Shown here: in pieces, positions 24,250 through 41,100 of the stretch
Layout: each line of letters starts with the position of its first letter
Position numbering within the stretch: the first letter of the stretch is position 1
Assembly: GCA_963924555.1 (NCBI GenBank)
Contig: OZ004591.1
Span: forward strand, 558,001 to 622,000
DNA length: 64,000 nucleotides
Direction of reading: 5' to 3'
Origin: Crambe crambe
Lineage: Eukaryota > Porifera > Demospongiae > Poecilosclerida > Crambeidae
Position numbers and translations under genes: made by a program
The notes under the pieces: model-generated
Told to the model about the DNA's origin: nothing
The model's database searches: none
The model's input: only the letters and a program-made list of their open reading frames with translations

Positions 24250-24619
24250 AGTTTAACTTTTGGGAGTCGCGGTGTTAAAGGTAGCCCCTCCCGCGGATGG
24301 ACCACTCGCTTTAAAATGTGCATGCGCATACCTTTGAAAATAATAATGCATGCACCGGCGCGCGCGGATGTGGTATTATAACTACTAGGCCCAGCCTAGC
24401 CCAAGGCAAGTGAAGGATCAAGCAATTTGAAAGAGCGGTAAATAAACAGGCAGGGTTTAAAGGCGCCTCAGCTCAAATAGGTTATAGCTAGATGCTAGCG
24501 ATCTTGCCAGCCAAGGTGGGCAGAGATCCAGCAAATTATTAAATTAATTATTATATCATAATGCACAAATATTAATAAGAGAATGGTATTATTGTTCCTA
24601 TAAATGCTGTGCAGGAGAA
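24250..24619. promoter_or_regulatory. Spacer between the XPR1-like copies (promoter of copy A, 3' end of copy B)
   Basis: No gene is seen. The part next to copy A includes a CpG-rich patch (CACCGGCGCGCGCGGATG, about 24354-24371) that stands out from the AT-rich surroundings and may mark the promoter. The rest is AT-rich and probably the copy B 3' UTR. Confidence 0.45.
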
Positions 24620-26807
24620 CTATTTCTTGACAGAGCAGGAGAGAGAATGAGCATACTCCACTCGAAAGAAGTTCCAAATGAAGCGACGAAGAACTTCAGC
24701 TACAACAAGGCCTGAATAAAGGAATTGGGTATTGAAAGAATAGTTCATAGGAGAATTAACCCCCTGGCCCCTCCCCTTACAATATAATCATACAAATCAG
24801 TCTTCAAAGTTATTTTTAGAACTTTGAAAACTTGAGCTATTTTTGTCAGTGCTTTTTTAGATTACATCATTAGTCCAAATAAATCCTGTGATGCAAGTAA
24901 TACTTTATAAGGAAGTCCTAAACCACACATGCAATAGCTACACCACACTCACCTGTGTAGATCAAATCAGAGTCCACTTCCCACACAATTGCCAATGTTA
25001 GCTTCATAGTCCACAGGAACCGCAACATCAGATCAAGGACGATGGCTACCCAATATGTTACTTTGTATCTGTAGAGTAAACGACGTTGGAATATGCCACA
25101 GTTCTTGATGTTCCAGAGTCCCCAATCGCAACAAACATCCCACAGGAAGGTGTAAACGGCATGAACCAGAGCAGCTACTCCCCACAAGACGATGACCCAC
25201 ACAATTTTTCCATTTACAACTTCCCCAGCACTATGGACAGTGGCATAAATAGTGGCAAAGACGATGACTGGGAAAGTGGTGAAGTATTTGCCTGCATTCA
25301 CGAGATGTTTGACTGAACGAGTGTCGTAGTAACATCGCAAGCACTGGAGCAAACGCCAGAGTGCTGGAAGAAAGGAAATAATTGGTCGGATGCCATTACC
25401 ACTTGAAGTGCAAATCTTAGTATTGGCTTCTTCTCCTGACCATGAGCCACTCACCAGATAACAAAGAAAGTACTGTACATCCAGGAAGACTGCCACTGTG
25501 CTGTTAAACTGGTCAGCGAGAAAGAAATCCGAGAAATACACAAACACAAAAGGAGCCAAGAGAATGTGAACACACACAAGAATAAAGTTGAACCGAACTC
25601 TTCTTTGAAAGATTCTGAGAGGGTTGAAGAGAAAGGCTGCTAGAATAAGCCACAAGACGACTGGAATTATTTTGATTGGCAAGACAACTGAGAATGGACT
25701 GGCAACAGTCAAACCGATGATTAACACTGAAGTAATGAAAGTCAGTATCCCGGCAACATTGAAGATATATTTTGGAGTAGGAATGCCATTGGGATGATGA
25801 TCGAAAATGGAGATGTAGTTAATCTCGTTTCTTATCCAAACTTTCAAGTTGATGCCGTACAAATATAATACCAGAATAATGAGGAGGGGAGAGCGAACCA
25901 AGCGTAAAGACACGATCCATTGGTTGGAGGAATTGCTCCACTTGTACATTCCCAAGAGTACACCTACAAGTGCCATGAACAGGATACCGTGCACCCAGGG
26001 CAACCAACACACAGTCTCGTCACCTGTAATGGAATCGGGGTGGTAACGAAGGTGTCTTACTCCGTCAATAATGATGGAATTTTTGCGACGAATTGCATCC
26101 ATTTGATTTCCAATATCATCCAAACACGTGTTTAGGCGGCCTTCAAATTCACGCTGCTTCTGAGTCTTGTCTTTGACTAATTTTTTCATTTCCTGTGAAT
26201 TAAGAGAGATGTATTCTCCCATTCCAACCAGACGGTCAAGTTTGGCACAACTGGACTCCAGGGTGTTCCTCAACTCCAACACTCTCTGCTTCACACTACA
26301 TAACGTCCCAAAAGCTGATTGGTACTCTTTAGCTTCTTCCTCAACTGTATTACCAATACTTATGTTGTCATAGTCACCAGGTTCTGCATTGATGGTCACC
26401 ACTGTGGCACTTGCATCAAAATGATCCTCTTCATCAGCCATCTCCTGAATCCTGTGTTCTACTTTTGAGGTCTCTTCTTCCATAAAGTCAAATAATCTCT
26501 TCACTTCAAACTCCGAGAAAGGAGCTTGGTGATGTATTGAGAAGGATTTGGGAGGTTCTGAAGTTTTAATATCCGTATAATACCCACTTTCATGTGAAAT
26601 GGTGGAGCAACGCTTTATTCTGTCGAATGGCGACACCAATCCGTTCGAGTTCAAAACTAAAGAGCAGGATATTTCTTCACTGTCGTCAATCTCTGACCCC
26701 TTGGCAGAATCTTGGGATGACTGCGGGTAGAAGGTGCCGTAGACAGGCTGTGGTGGATAGCTACCATTGATGCCCACTGGAATCACACTTTGGCACTCAC
26801 TGCTCAT
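24620..26807 (-). CDS. XPR1-like phosphate exporter with EXS domain, copy B
   Basis: Paralogue of the neighbouring gene, likely also exporting phosphate. Exon 1 is 26807-24953 and exon 2 is 24711-24620; together 648 residues. Reading exon 1 past its donor ends in an intronic stop, so the terminal exon must be joined: it codes GLVVAEVLRRFIWNFFRVEY and ends SCSVKK, completing the EXS C-terminus. The EXS motifs SDFFLADQFNS, LWRLLQCLRCYYDT, HLVNAGKYFTTFP and DWGLWNIKNCG match copy A almost residue for residue, while the N-terminal 100 residues differ widely. As in copy A, the SPX-type lysine cluster is not visible. The same orientation and shared intron position indicate local tandem duplication. 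Confidence 0.85.
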
Positions 26808-27472
26808 AGTTTTTCAGAAACATTACAGTCATCATTCCTATTGTTGAGTGCTGTGCTTGGTGTTCTACGACTGTCGGTGTGTGTAATTCCTACACTAGCT
26901 GTAAGTTCTAGCAGATCCTGATAGACAACGATCACGAATCGGTAATATGTAGCTACGACAACTCATTATGAAGAACGAACGGTAAACATACAATCTAATC
27001 CACTAAAACATGTACGAGTTACTCACACGGCAAAGGAAGTTACCGTAATTTTAATCCCAGTAGCTGAAAGACCCAGACTTCTTCTTAGTCAGTTCAAAGA
27101 TACTTCTCACCCAGTTTCTCACCCGTCCAACATAGTACCTATACCCAGCAGGCCCGCTCGCGCTTAAAATTAGGGGATGGAACGCATGCGCTTGCCTGGC
27201 CGGCCCATGCATTGCACATGCACACGTGTCCAATAATTTTTAATCACGATCTCTGCATGTACTAAACAATTACAGTGAATTGTAAGTTGGTTGTCTAAAT
27301 GTAAAGCGCAAATAAAACTTGCATGTACTGAGGAAAAGCCACAGGAACAGCCTCAAGTTTACACAGCTCTTTTAGATTTTGCATCTCACATTGGATAACC
27401 AACTTGCAAAAGGCGCTCCCCTAGCAGTGAAGTGAGCATGCGCATTAATAACCAATAATGATAATGTCTCAT
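26808..27472. promoter_or_regulatory. Spacer: promoter of XPR1-like copy B and 3' end of DCAF8
   Basis: No coding potential supported. Both flanking genes read leftward, so this holds the copy B promoter on its left and the DCAF8 3' UTR on its right. A GC-richer patch occurs at about 27150-27230. Confidence 0.4.
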
Positions 27473-31489
<4,017 letters not shown>

Positions 31490-31790
31490 GACAGTTCTTA
31501 CCTCGAGCTACAGTAATGTATACCCTCTATGGTAGGGCTCTAGATATGGTGCCTAGCCACACCAGAGAGTCTCGTATACCAGAACAAACACTTCACATGA
31601 GCGAATATTCGATGTAAAAATAACACTATTCTTTCTCCCTTCCGTCGAGACACATTGCTTCCTACGCTCGGTAAACTCGCAAGGCAACATCAAAGGACTA
31701 GTTAGCATGTAAACAATCGGTTGGCAATGATCGTCAGGAATGTGTATTGACGACCCTTTACCTATAGGATCTCGTATGCATATATGCATA
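31490..31790. promoter_or_regulatory. DCAF8/TTC12-like divergent promoter region
   Basis: The 301 bp between two opposed start codons must hold both promoters and 5' UTRs. A single RFX half-site-like GGCAAC lies at about 31682, without a good partner half. No TATA box stands out. Confidence 0.5.
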
Positions 31791-32703
31791 ATGGATGTTT
31801 CTAAAGAGGAGCTATCGAATTTCCTTGCCAAAGTTGATGAAATCGGTAAGTTAGTAATCATACTACTCATGCACACCTACAAGGATACGTGATCCTCAGG
31901 GGATCTCGTCAAAGGACTGGTCAACTCAGATGACCCCACCACCTCCTCAGAAGCAATAGATAAAGCAGACAGGTACATTCACCAGAAGTTATCCAGAGAT
32001 GACAAGGAAGGGAAGATTGTCCAGGACCGATCTCTCTTTAATACAACAGAAATTCCAAAGGTTGCCTCTGAGGAGAAGGGTGTGACAGAGGAGCAGACTG
32101 CCTTTTTCCAATCTGTGGAGGAAGACGCCAAAGAGAGGGCTGAAAGGAGAAGAGAAAGAGAGATGAGGGGAAAGGAAGCCAAGAAGAAAGGAAATAAGGC
32201 TTTCAGAGAAGGGAATTTTGACGAGGCCTTGCAACATTTCAGTGATGCAATCAGAGAAACTCCTTGGGACTTGACACTCTATACCAACAGAGCTCTGGTA
32301 AGGATAATCAAACATTATGACTGATTTTTCAAACATGATGTTATTTTTCAGACTTACAATAAGCTCTGTCAGCACTCTAAGGCGATTGAAGATTGTGATA
32401 ATGCCATACGGGTGAGTTCAGCAAGGCCTTGACTTTCACTTCTGCTGGTGTCTTATCCTTTTATATACAGTTTGAACCAGCTACTCTAAAGGCATACATA
32501 CACAAGGGAATTGCTTTGAAAGGACTTGAGAAATTTGACGAGGTAAATGCTTCCTTTAATCTCCATTCTTTTTAACTTGTGCTTCCATCAGAGATGAACT
32601 ACCAATCCATTCACAGGCTGAGGAGTGCTTCAAAGAAGCTTTAAAACTTTTTCCTGAGCACAAACAAGAGATTAGCATCTACCTCCAACAAGGCAACAAC
32701 TGA
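31791..32703 (+). CDS. Short TPR protein resembling the N-terminal part of TTC12
   Basis: Five exons: 31791-31845, 31900-32297, 32352-32411, 32471-32542 and 32617-32703, in frame, 223 residues. It opens ELSNFLAKVDEIGDLVKGL and NSDDPTTSSEAIDKAD, then AFFQSVEEDAKERAERRRE and a three-repeat TPR block beginning KEAKKKGNKAFREGNFDEAL. This order matches vertebrate TTC12, needed for assembly of axonemal dynein arms. Vertebrate TTC12 continues with armadillo repeats to about 700 residues; here a stop follows YLQQGNN and only 183 bp separate it from the next, convergent gene, so the ARM part is absent. It could be a TTC12 orthologue reduced to the TPR module or another small TPR co-chaperone. Confidence 0.7.
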
Positions 32704-32886
32704 AGAATTAGGTAGCTGTGACCACGGCAACAGCATATCACTTATAATGAACTTACATAATAATAACATTGACAATAATTAATTTCCTTCTGTACAAAAA
32801 AGTGCAGTATGTTTTTCAGGTGAACAAAAGGAAAAAAAAAAGTGCTGATTTGAAAGATTTAAAAACATACACTGTACATATATCGT

Positions 32887-34810
32887 TCATATGGTCAATT
32901 CTCCTTTCATTTCAGTTCCATTCTTCGTCTTTTCTGTTCCATTCCTGGTAGGTGGATCATAGCTCTGTATCACACCCATGACTCCAGCCACGCCTTCGCT
33001 CACTTTCTTGGCCTCTTCACGGTGAAGATCGGTTGATACCATGTCCAACTCCCCATAAGACTTCTCCCTCTCATCCACACCCACTTCCTCCATGTGGTCC
33101 TCTCCCTGAACTCCGTTTCCCCTCCCACCAGATACAGGTGTCGTCGAGGAACTCTCACTCCCTGACCTATACTCGGCCCCACCCCCATGAGATCCATGTG
33201 ATTGGGTGTTATTGCGGGAACGGATATAGTTCTGAACGTCACAGGTATACTTGAACGTCAGCTTCTTCCCCTGAACCTTATCCATGATTCCTTTGCTGTA
33301 ATAGTAACGAAGTCCACGGCTCAACTTGTCGTAGTTCATGCGTGGTTTGTTCTTCCTCGCACCCCAAAGTTTAGCAATCTCTTCTGGTTGGAGGATTCTG
33401 AATTCGTAGCCGTTGCCTGTCCAGTGGATCATGTGCTGTTTGTCTGGGGACAAGAGGAGGTCTAGCAGAAACTGCCACAACTGGATCGGGCCACGACCAG
33501 CTGGAACTGGAGGGTGGAAAGTGAAAGTTATGCTAAGTAACATGGTGTAATCACTAACATGGTATAATTACTAACATGGTGAAATCACCAAGTAACATGG
33601 TGTAATCCAACACTAACATGGTGAAATCACTAAGTAACATGGTGTAATCACTAAGTAACACGGTGTAATCACTAACATGGTGAAATCACTAAGTAACATG
33701 GTGTAATCACTAACATGGTGAAATCACCAAGTAACATGGTGTAATCACTAACTTATGCAATATGATCTCTGTAGTGACTTACATGGTGGAAGGTTTGTCC
33801 CCTCATGCAAGGGAGGCAGAGTAGTCTGCAGTCCCCCGGCTTCCACTATCTCCTTCAGTTCCTCTGAGTCATGACTAGGGGTCACTGGGGTCATTGGCTG
33901 GTGGGACTGAAAGGTAGGCGTGGCAAGAACCATCGGCGAGAGTGCAAAGTTCATGAGGGGACTGCTTTGGGGTGGTGTGGGAAATCCCAACATGGGGTCA
34001 TTCATCTTAATATCCTGGGGGATGTGAATCACAGTGGGTGGAGCTAGCTGACGAGGACGCATCCCATCGGGGATCCTCCGAGCCTTGGTGATCTCCACTT
34101 CCTCCTCTTCGTTCTGTTCCTCAATCTCGTCCTTCTTGGAGCACAAGGAGGAAGAAATCTGGGAAAGATGAGCGATGTCAGGGAGAGAGCTCGATCGTCT
34201 CCGTTTTGGCATGGAAGGTCTCATATCTGCTAGCATGTCAGAATCCGGAGATCGAGTCCTTTTGTGGTTAGTCTGGGAAGCATTGGGGGACTTCAAAGTC
34301 CTCTCTCCCTCTTTCATGGGACTAACATCACTGACCTCCTGTGTGGCCCCCAGGGTTTTAGTCGGGATTAAGGTGAGGGTTCCGTCTGGGAGAATGAAAG
34401 GAACTTTGTCAACAAGTCCCTGTAGGAGGGTGGGATCTGATAACATCATTGGTTTCCCTCCTTCCTTGGATTGCTGAGATAACAATTGCTGGAAAGCGGC
34501 TTGGTAGATGGGGTTAAACATGGCAGCTGTCACTGAATACTGAGGGTTACAGAGGAAATTGGCCGGACCGCTTCCCAGAAAGGGGAACATGCCTGCTGCA
34601 GCTGCTGCTGCGGCTGATGTCGTATTAAAAGGGTTAATGGAGGGGTTAACGGGGGATTTCTGAGGAGGGGAGAGCCCGTCTTGCTGCGAGGGCTGGGAAG
34701 AAGCAAATTTAGGAGGGGGCTGTGATGAGTGGGTGTGACCAGGATGCATGGCTGTGGAAATGGAGAGTGCACTGATGGGGATTTTTGGGAGTGTAATGGC
34801 TGAGGATGTC

Positions 34811-34847
<37 letters not shown>

Positions 34848-35752
34848 GCTGCTGCTGCTTTTGTTGCTGTTGTATCTGTTCGAAATGCTGTCGCAGAAAC
34901 TTTTCCTGTTCTTCTTGGCTGAACTTTGAACTCAGCGAGGATTGAGCCCCAGCAGCTGCAAACATTCCAAAGGAAGTGGAAGGACAATTACTAATGGATA
35001 AACTCTGCGCTGATGAAGAAATCACTTTCGCCTTTTTGGCAATCTCAGAATCGACTAGCTTGCTCCAACTCTGAGCCTCTGAAATAAATTTCTTCTTTTC
35101 CTCAGCAAATTCTTTCCCGGGACGTGCACCCGCATTTTTATGATTGGCAGAGGGCATGACCTTGGGATTTGAAGAGGATGTTGTGGCTACATTCCCCCCA
35201 TGTTTGAACTGGTCAACATACTCAATCTTCACCTCCATGTGGCCGTTGTCCTTCGAGAAAGGAGCAGGCTGGCCAAGAGTGCTTGTCTTCAGAGACCCAA
35301 AGACGCTGGAAACATCTGATGGATATGCAACAAACCCCTCAGGTATTCTGATAAAGTCTGGAGCACTCTCTCTGTGGAGTAACACTCCGTTATTTCGCCT
35401 CAGGGCCTGTTTTGATGAGAGGCGGTCCTGGTACGTGAGTCGATCCCTCTCCGACTGGGCCCTCCTGACTTGTGTGTGTGTCCGGTGGGCACTGTAAGGG
35501 CTGAGCAGTTGCCCCTCCCCCAGCCCTTTGTTAGAAGCCACACCTCCCAGTGACGTGAGGGATGTGGAGCTGATTAAGGGTGAGGGGAGGGAGGGACGGG
35601 TGGAAGTGGAAGAGGGGAGTGGCTTGGAGGAGACAGAGGGTGTGACAATTGGGGTCCACATGGAAGCAATGACAGATACGTTAGTGGTTAATGAATGGGG
35701 TATAGCCACACCAGGAGGCTGGATGGTCTGGGTTGAAGACTGAAGACCTGTG

Positions 35753-35816
<64 letters not shown>

Positions 35817-37972
35817 ATACATACTCGTTTTGGTGTTAATCTTGTTATGATAATAGCCTGCGGTTTCTATTATGAGGTAAAGCCAATACTAGCCCATGAA
35901 TACCTGCAGGCTAATTCACTTCTGAGAAAATGGCCAACAAGCAGCTGTTTTACTGTACATGGAAATATATTATGGCCTGGCTAGCTGGCAAAGGCCTATG
36001 GGTATGCACTCCACACCTTATTATTGGCACTTAAAATTGGGAGCCTCCACTTTTCCACTAATTGGGATGCCCGATTCCATGGACAAAGACAACAAAGACT
36101 TCTGTACTGCATGATCGAAGCCATCTGCAATGGTATATGAAGACTTGGACCAACACTCCAAAAAGGTCAAAGAGGCCTACAATGGCCAGAGGAACCTCCC
36201 CCTACTTGAAAGAGGAAACAACCTCAAAGAGGAAACAACCCCAACCACCTTATTACAAAGGTCGTAAGAGTGCAGCTGTTCAAAACAAGAGTCCCAAAAT
36301 CCCAAACTAATGGACTCAATCCACAAAAACAAGAGTTGATAGGTACTACCAAATGCACGAGTTTCCCACAGAATGTGAGTGACAACAGGAAGCCAACCTT
36401 AGCCAAGTCAGGTCTCGTTGTAAAATATAGGCACATGCACCTGCACACACAGAAACACGCACCTCTCTGCCACATTGTGTCTGGCTAACCACGTGGCAGA
36501 CATAATTATAGGAGTTTGGATGAGTTGTCTTGCATTGGGTTCCTGTCAATTGCACAGTTACTTCCTAACCCACAACACCCCCTCTCTCATCCACACTCCA
36601 AAAATACAGGGAAACCACAGCTGAAGTAGGAGTCTTGCTGACTCACTTATACGTCTCCATAGCGATAGAGAACTCTGCTCTCTCTCTCACTGACCCACTG
36701 TATGGGAAAGCAGTTTGTCAAGTCACTCAAAACCACCACATCCTTTGTCCCAAATGGTGTCTATAACGGTTGGACTGTGGAGCCAGGAAGGAAGATGGTG
36801 TCTATAAAATGGTTGGACTGTGTATATACTTGAGTCAGGAAGATGATTTAAATGGTGTCTATAATGGTTGGACTGTGTATATACTTGAGTCAGGAAGATG
36901 ATTTGATATTGACACTGCTTTGGGGTCATGCATGGAGAGAGAGATTCCACTGGCCTGCTTAGGAAGCTAGTCAGGTATGGCAAGGAAGACAAGCTGACAA
37001 TGGAGGGAAGCGTTATTCAAACATTCCAGGTGAACATAAGGAAGCCAGTGAGAAATTCCCCAAACACCTGAGTGTTGCTTCCTCCTCAGTAGTAGTAGTA
37101 AGGAGCACCATCACAGCGTGTCATAAGGTGTCATATCTATATTTTGACTATCATGAATAATTTATCATGTCCAGTCGAGCAACTTGAGGTTGAAACGACT
37201 TCATAAATCAGGCACAAGCTATGTGATGATGATATATGTGCTACCTACCAATGACCTTTGGACTGATTATGACATAGCTCCTTGGGTTGAGTTCCAAATG
37301 CAGTAATTCCCAGGTTGCAGCTGTTGTAATTAAGCATAAAGAGGTCATGTAAAAGGTCTTCCAGGAAAGTGTCTGGCACCTACTCCATAACACAAGGTGA
37401 ACAAGGCAGCTGCTTCAACTGCCCTATGCCATGTAACTACTCTAACACTGACTCCCTTCTAATAGGAAAATAACCTTATATTTTAGGCCCTACATTAATG
37501 CACCTAAAAGGTAAGAATTTTCCTTTTTCAAATTCTGCCACTTATATTATAGTTCATACCTTGAGATGTTTCCATTGGTGATGGGAGAGGAGAAACACTA
37601 TTTCTTATGACAGCTGCTCTCTTCAGCCAAACAGTGATGGCACTGTTCACCATGATGCCAAGCAGACCACTGTGCAGTCCAGGAGAATTGCTAGGTTCAC
37701 TGGGAGGCAGAGGGAACAGGATTTTCCAGAGTTCCTTCAGCCCACCACGATCCAAATAGAGCAAGAGATGATGGTAAAAGTGCTCGTGTTTCATTGTCAG
37801 TTCATGGACATTGATCCCCGAGGTGACCTTTACCCTCTCTGCTGCATCAAGGCAGCTGTTCTTGTTGGCATAGAGTAGCGTGGTGCTAATCTTGTTTCCT
37901 GAAGCATCTCTAGTACCTGTAGTATAGTATACATACCACAGCATTGTATGAAAACAAGAAGAACATCAAAGT

Positions 37973-38032
<60 letters not shown>

Positions 38033-38106
38033 TATGAAAACAAGAAGAACATCAAAGTGACGAGAGAGAGAGAGAGACTTTATGAAAACAAGAAGAACAT
38101 CAAAGC

Positions 38107-38153
<47 letters not shown>

Positions 38154-41100
38154 TAGCAGCAACTATAATGGACAATCCCTAATCCGATTAAACCGACAAC
38201 ATGTACTACTAATGTTTTCCTGACGAGAGATTGAAAGCCCAAACCTTGGGAGTCAAACCCCTACCTTATTAAATAGTCATCAATCAATTAGCTTCGATCC
38301 CCCCTCCCCCCCCCCTCTCCCTGCCTTCAGAATCAGAGGGGAAGAGAGGAATTTCTATCAGTCTATAAACATAACTAATTCACACATTAACACCCTGGTG
38401 GGATCCAGGAACCTTATTAAGGGAACATCTGGTCTCAACAAAGGTTTGATCTTCATTTGATTGGATGTAGTTGTGTGTGTGTGTGGGTGAAACTAGGGGT
38501 TACATCCCAGTGAAGTGGTTGTCCTGTATCCAAGGAAGACTATTGTATGCATTCAATTATAAGTGCCAAGAATTTAACCCTTTCCACTTCAGACGCAGGG
38601 ATTTAATTAACCCCTTCCACTCTAACAATAAGGCAGGAAGTAAGATGTTTCACACAGAGCACCTTGTCTAGCCATCCAAATACAGCACCAACACACACTA
38701 TCCTTATCATGTAGCAAGAGAGCAATTACATGGTTAGTACTTCCTATCTTATACATCCATAGATGTGCACTGATACATTCTTATGACAAAGGAAAACTTA
38801 GAGGCTGCCATACTTTCAGTTCAAAAGGACACAGTTTATCTGTATCCATAACAACTGTATGGCTGGTAGGAAATTGATGAGTGAAGTTATAAGCCAATGC
38901 AGAGTTTATACTAACTATCAAAGCAAAACACAAACCATCCCAGTCTGTTTTCCTTATCAAATCTGAACCTGTGACCTTGTTGCTGCTTAGTTCTAGTTAG
39001 TGGGACATAATAAGCAAGAGCTGGCTGGCTGGGGGGAAAAACCAATTTAATCACAACACCACATACGTTCTAGTATAAGACTGCATACAATAACAACCAG
39101 AGGGCTTTTTGACTGCATGAACACTCAATGGTATTCGTGATGCAATGAGGCAACTCCTACAATTAAGGAAATTCCACATCATATTAGTATACCAACACAT
39201 AGGATCCAGTCATTCACACAACAAAACTGCTTCTTTTTGGGTAAGTGCTAACATTTGTGCCACACATTCAGTTGCTTTCCACAATGCTAGCTGTTTGGAT
39301 GCTATAATTTGATTTTTGAAGAGGAGGAATCTATTCACATTATTATGGTCAGTGTGGTAACTATGGCAACAGATCACCTGGGGAACAAGGAAGTGATCGG
39401 CTCAGCTACCATCTGGGAATGGGCAAGAGAAGAAGAATAAGTTACTGGGAATGATAATGTCTGTTATATGCGATTCTGAGAAAAGTTATTGACTTACATT
39501 ACTACTACCTACCCATGTAGGTAGTTAAGGCTTTGCTAATGACCATATAATTGAAGAAGAGCCAACCCTTATCATTCACAAAAGACTGCCAGAGTAGGAA
39601 GCATAAAACTAGTCTCTATACCTTATATTAGATGACCATATAATTGAAGATGAGCCAACTCTGGCGCTGCAGCACAAAAGACATCTATCCTGCCAGAGTA
39701 GGAATCACAATTTTGATGAAAAGGAATGACGTAATTATAATTGAAGAAGAATTATCCACAAAAGACTGCCTATCCTAGAAGCATAAAACTAGTCTCTATA
39801 TCTTACGGGAAACACTGCGAGATATTCTACATACAAGTTGCAACCGAAATCTGCACTATTCTTTGATGGTTATTTCCTTGGGACACTTGATCAGTGAAGC
39901 ATAGAGAGATAGCTATTTCTAGTGCTCTGGGTCACAATGATGAGAGAATGGACTTTTCCAGCTCAGTGCACACAAAATAGCCAACTACAATTGTGGAGCG
40001 GAAACATGCCCCTTACTCATGCTAAACCAGCTGTATCTTTGTAAATACTTGCGTTTGATTGGCTGATACCACATTTACGGTTCAGAATCATCACACATCA
40101 TCATCTTAATTAACATCACTTTCACTATACCTCAGTTATTTTTAGACACCTTTGATGTTATCACATCACTTCTAATAATTCTGGGTCCTGTACCCCAACA
40201 ATCACATATAACTTTGTCTAACTGATCCTGAACGTCAAGGAAAGGATCAACTAATTTGCAAGTCTGTTGCCATGCATACATGCTGGTACATGGTGTTGGT
40301 CCCAGCTACAGGATACCTTAATAACTCTCAGTTCTAGGCGGATACATGCTGATACATGGTGTTGGTCCGACCTTTCACAGTGCCATCCCTCCCACCCCAT
40401 CTACATAATATAATGACTGGGCCATCTGGTGATTTACACTTGCGGTTCAAATATAGGCAGCATCAGATAAACATGTCATATCCCTCCTAATCTTGGCTAA
40501 CCAGCCAGCCAGCCATACATCTCACCCGCAATAGTATCAACACACACTCCTTAATCCCCAGGCTACATAAATAGAACCTCATCCTGACTGTGGTTCTCAC
40601 AAGGTACCTAATTCATGGCGCTAGATAGGAAATGGAGAAAGGCCTTATCACCCACTCCCTTCAGGAATTTTCCTGCTATGCACTTCCATTTTCTAGATCC
40701 CATGGAAACTGTACTGTCCTTATGGAGGTATTCTCAATTATAAAGGTAATGGGAGTTTAATAACACTGTCAGGGTTCAAGAAGCCCAGCCTTGATCCTTA
40801 TGGAGGCAATTTCAATTAAAGAACCACAAGTTATGTTAGCTAGCAAAGTTAGCCCTATAGTGGGCCCAGCTTCCCCAAGACACAGCCTAGATGCAGACAG
40901 CTTGGGAATCTAATAACAGGGTACCACTAGAACAAGCTCAAAACATTGCAAACTTCCCCCCAGCTAACCTATAGTGTTATTAGCAACAATCAGTACCATG
41001 TATGTGATGACATGATTAGTGTCTATTAAACCACATTGCCAACCAAATGCAAGTTGACTGTCAGTGGAACTTGACGAGTATAATATGAGCAATAGCTATA

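Noticed and set aside
24918-24952. C-terminus of XPR1-like copy B by read-through (ending ACVV)
   Set aside because: It runs through a GTGAGT donor; the true terminal exon at 24711-24620 restores the conserved RRFxWNFFRVE end.
31670-31720. An RFX X-box in the TTC12-like promoter
   Set aside because: Only one half-site (GGCAAC) is present; the partner half does not fit the consensus.
36062-36310. Open frame with basic composition in the SIR2/ETS intron 2
   Set aside because: No similarity, no splice context, and the four-exon frame is complete without it.
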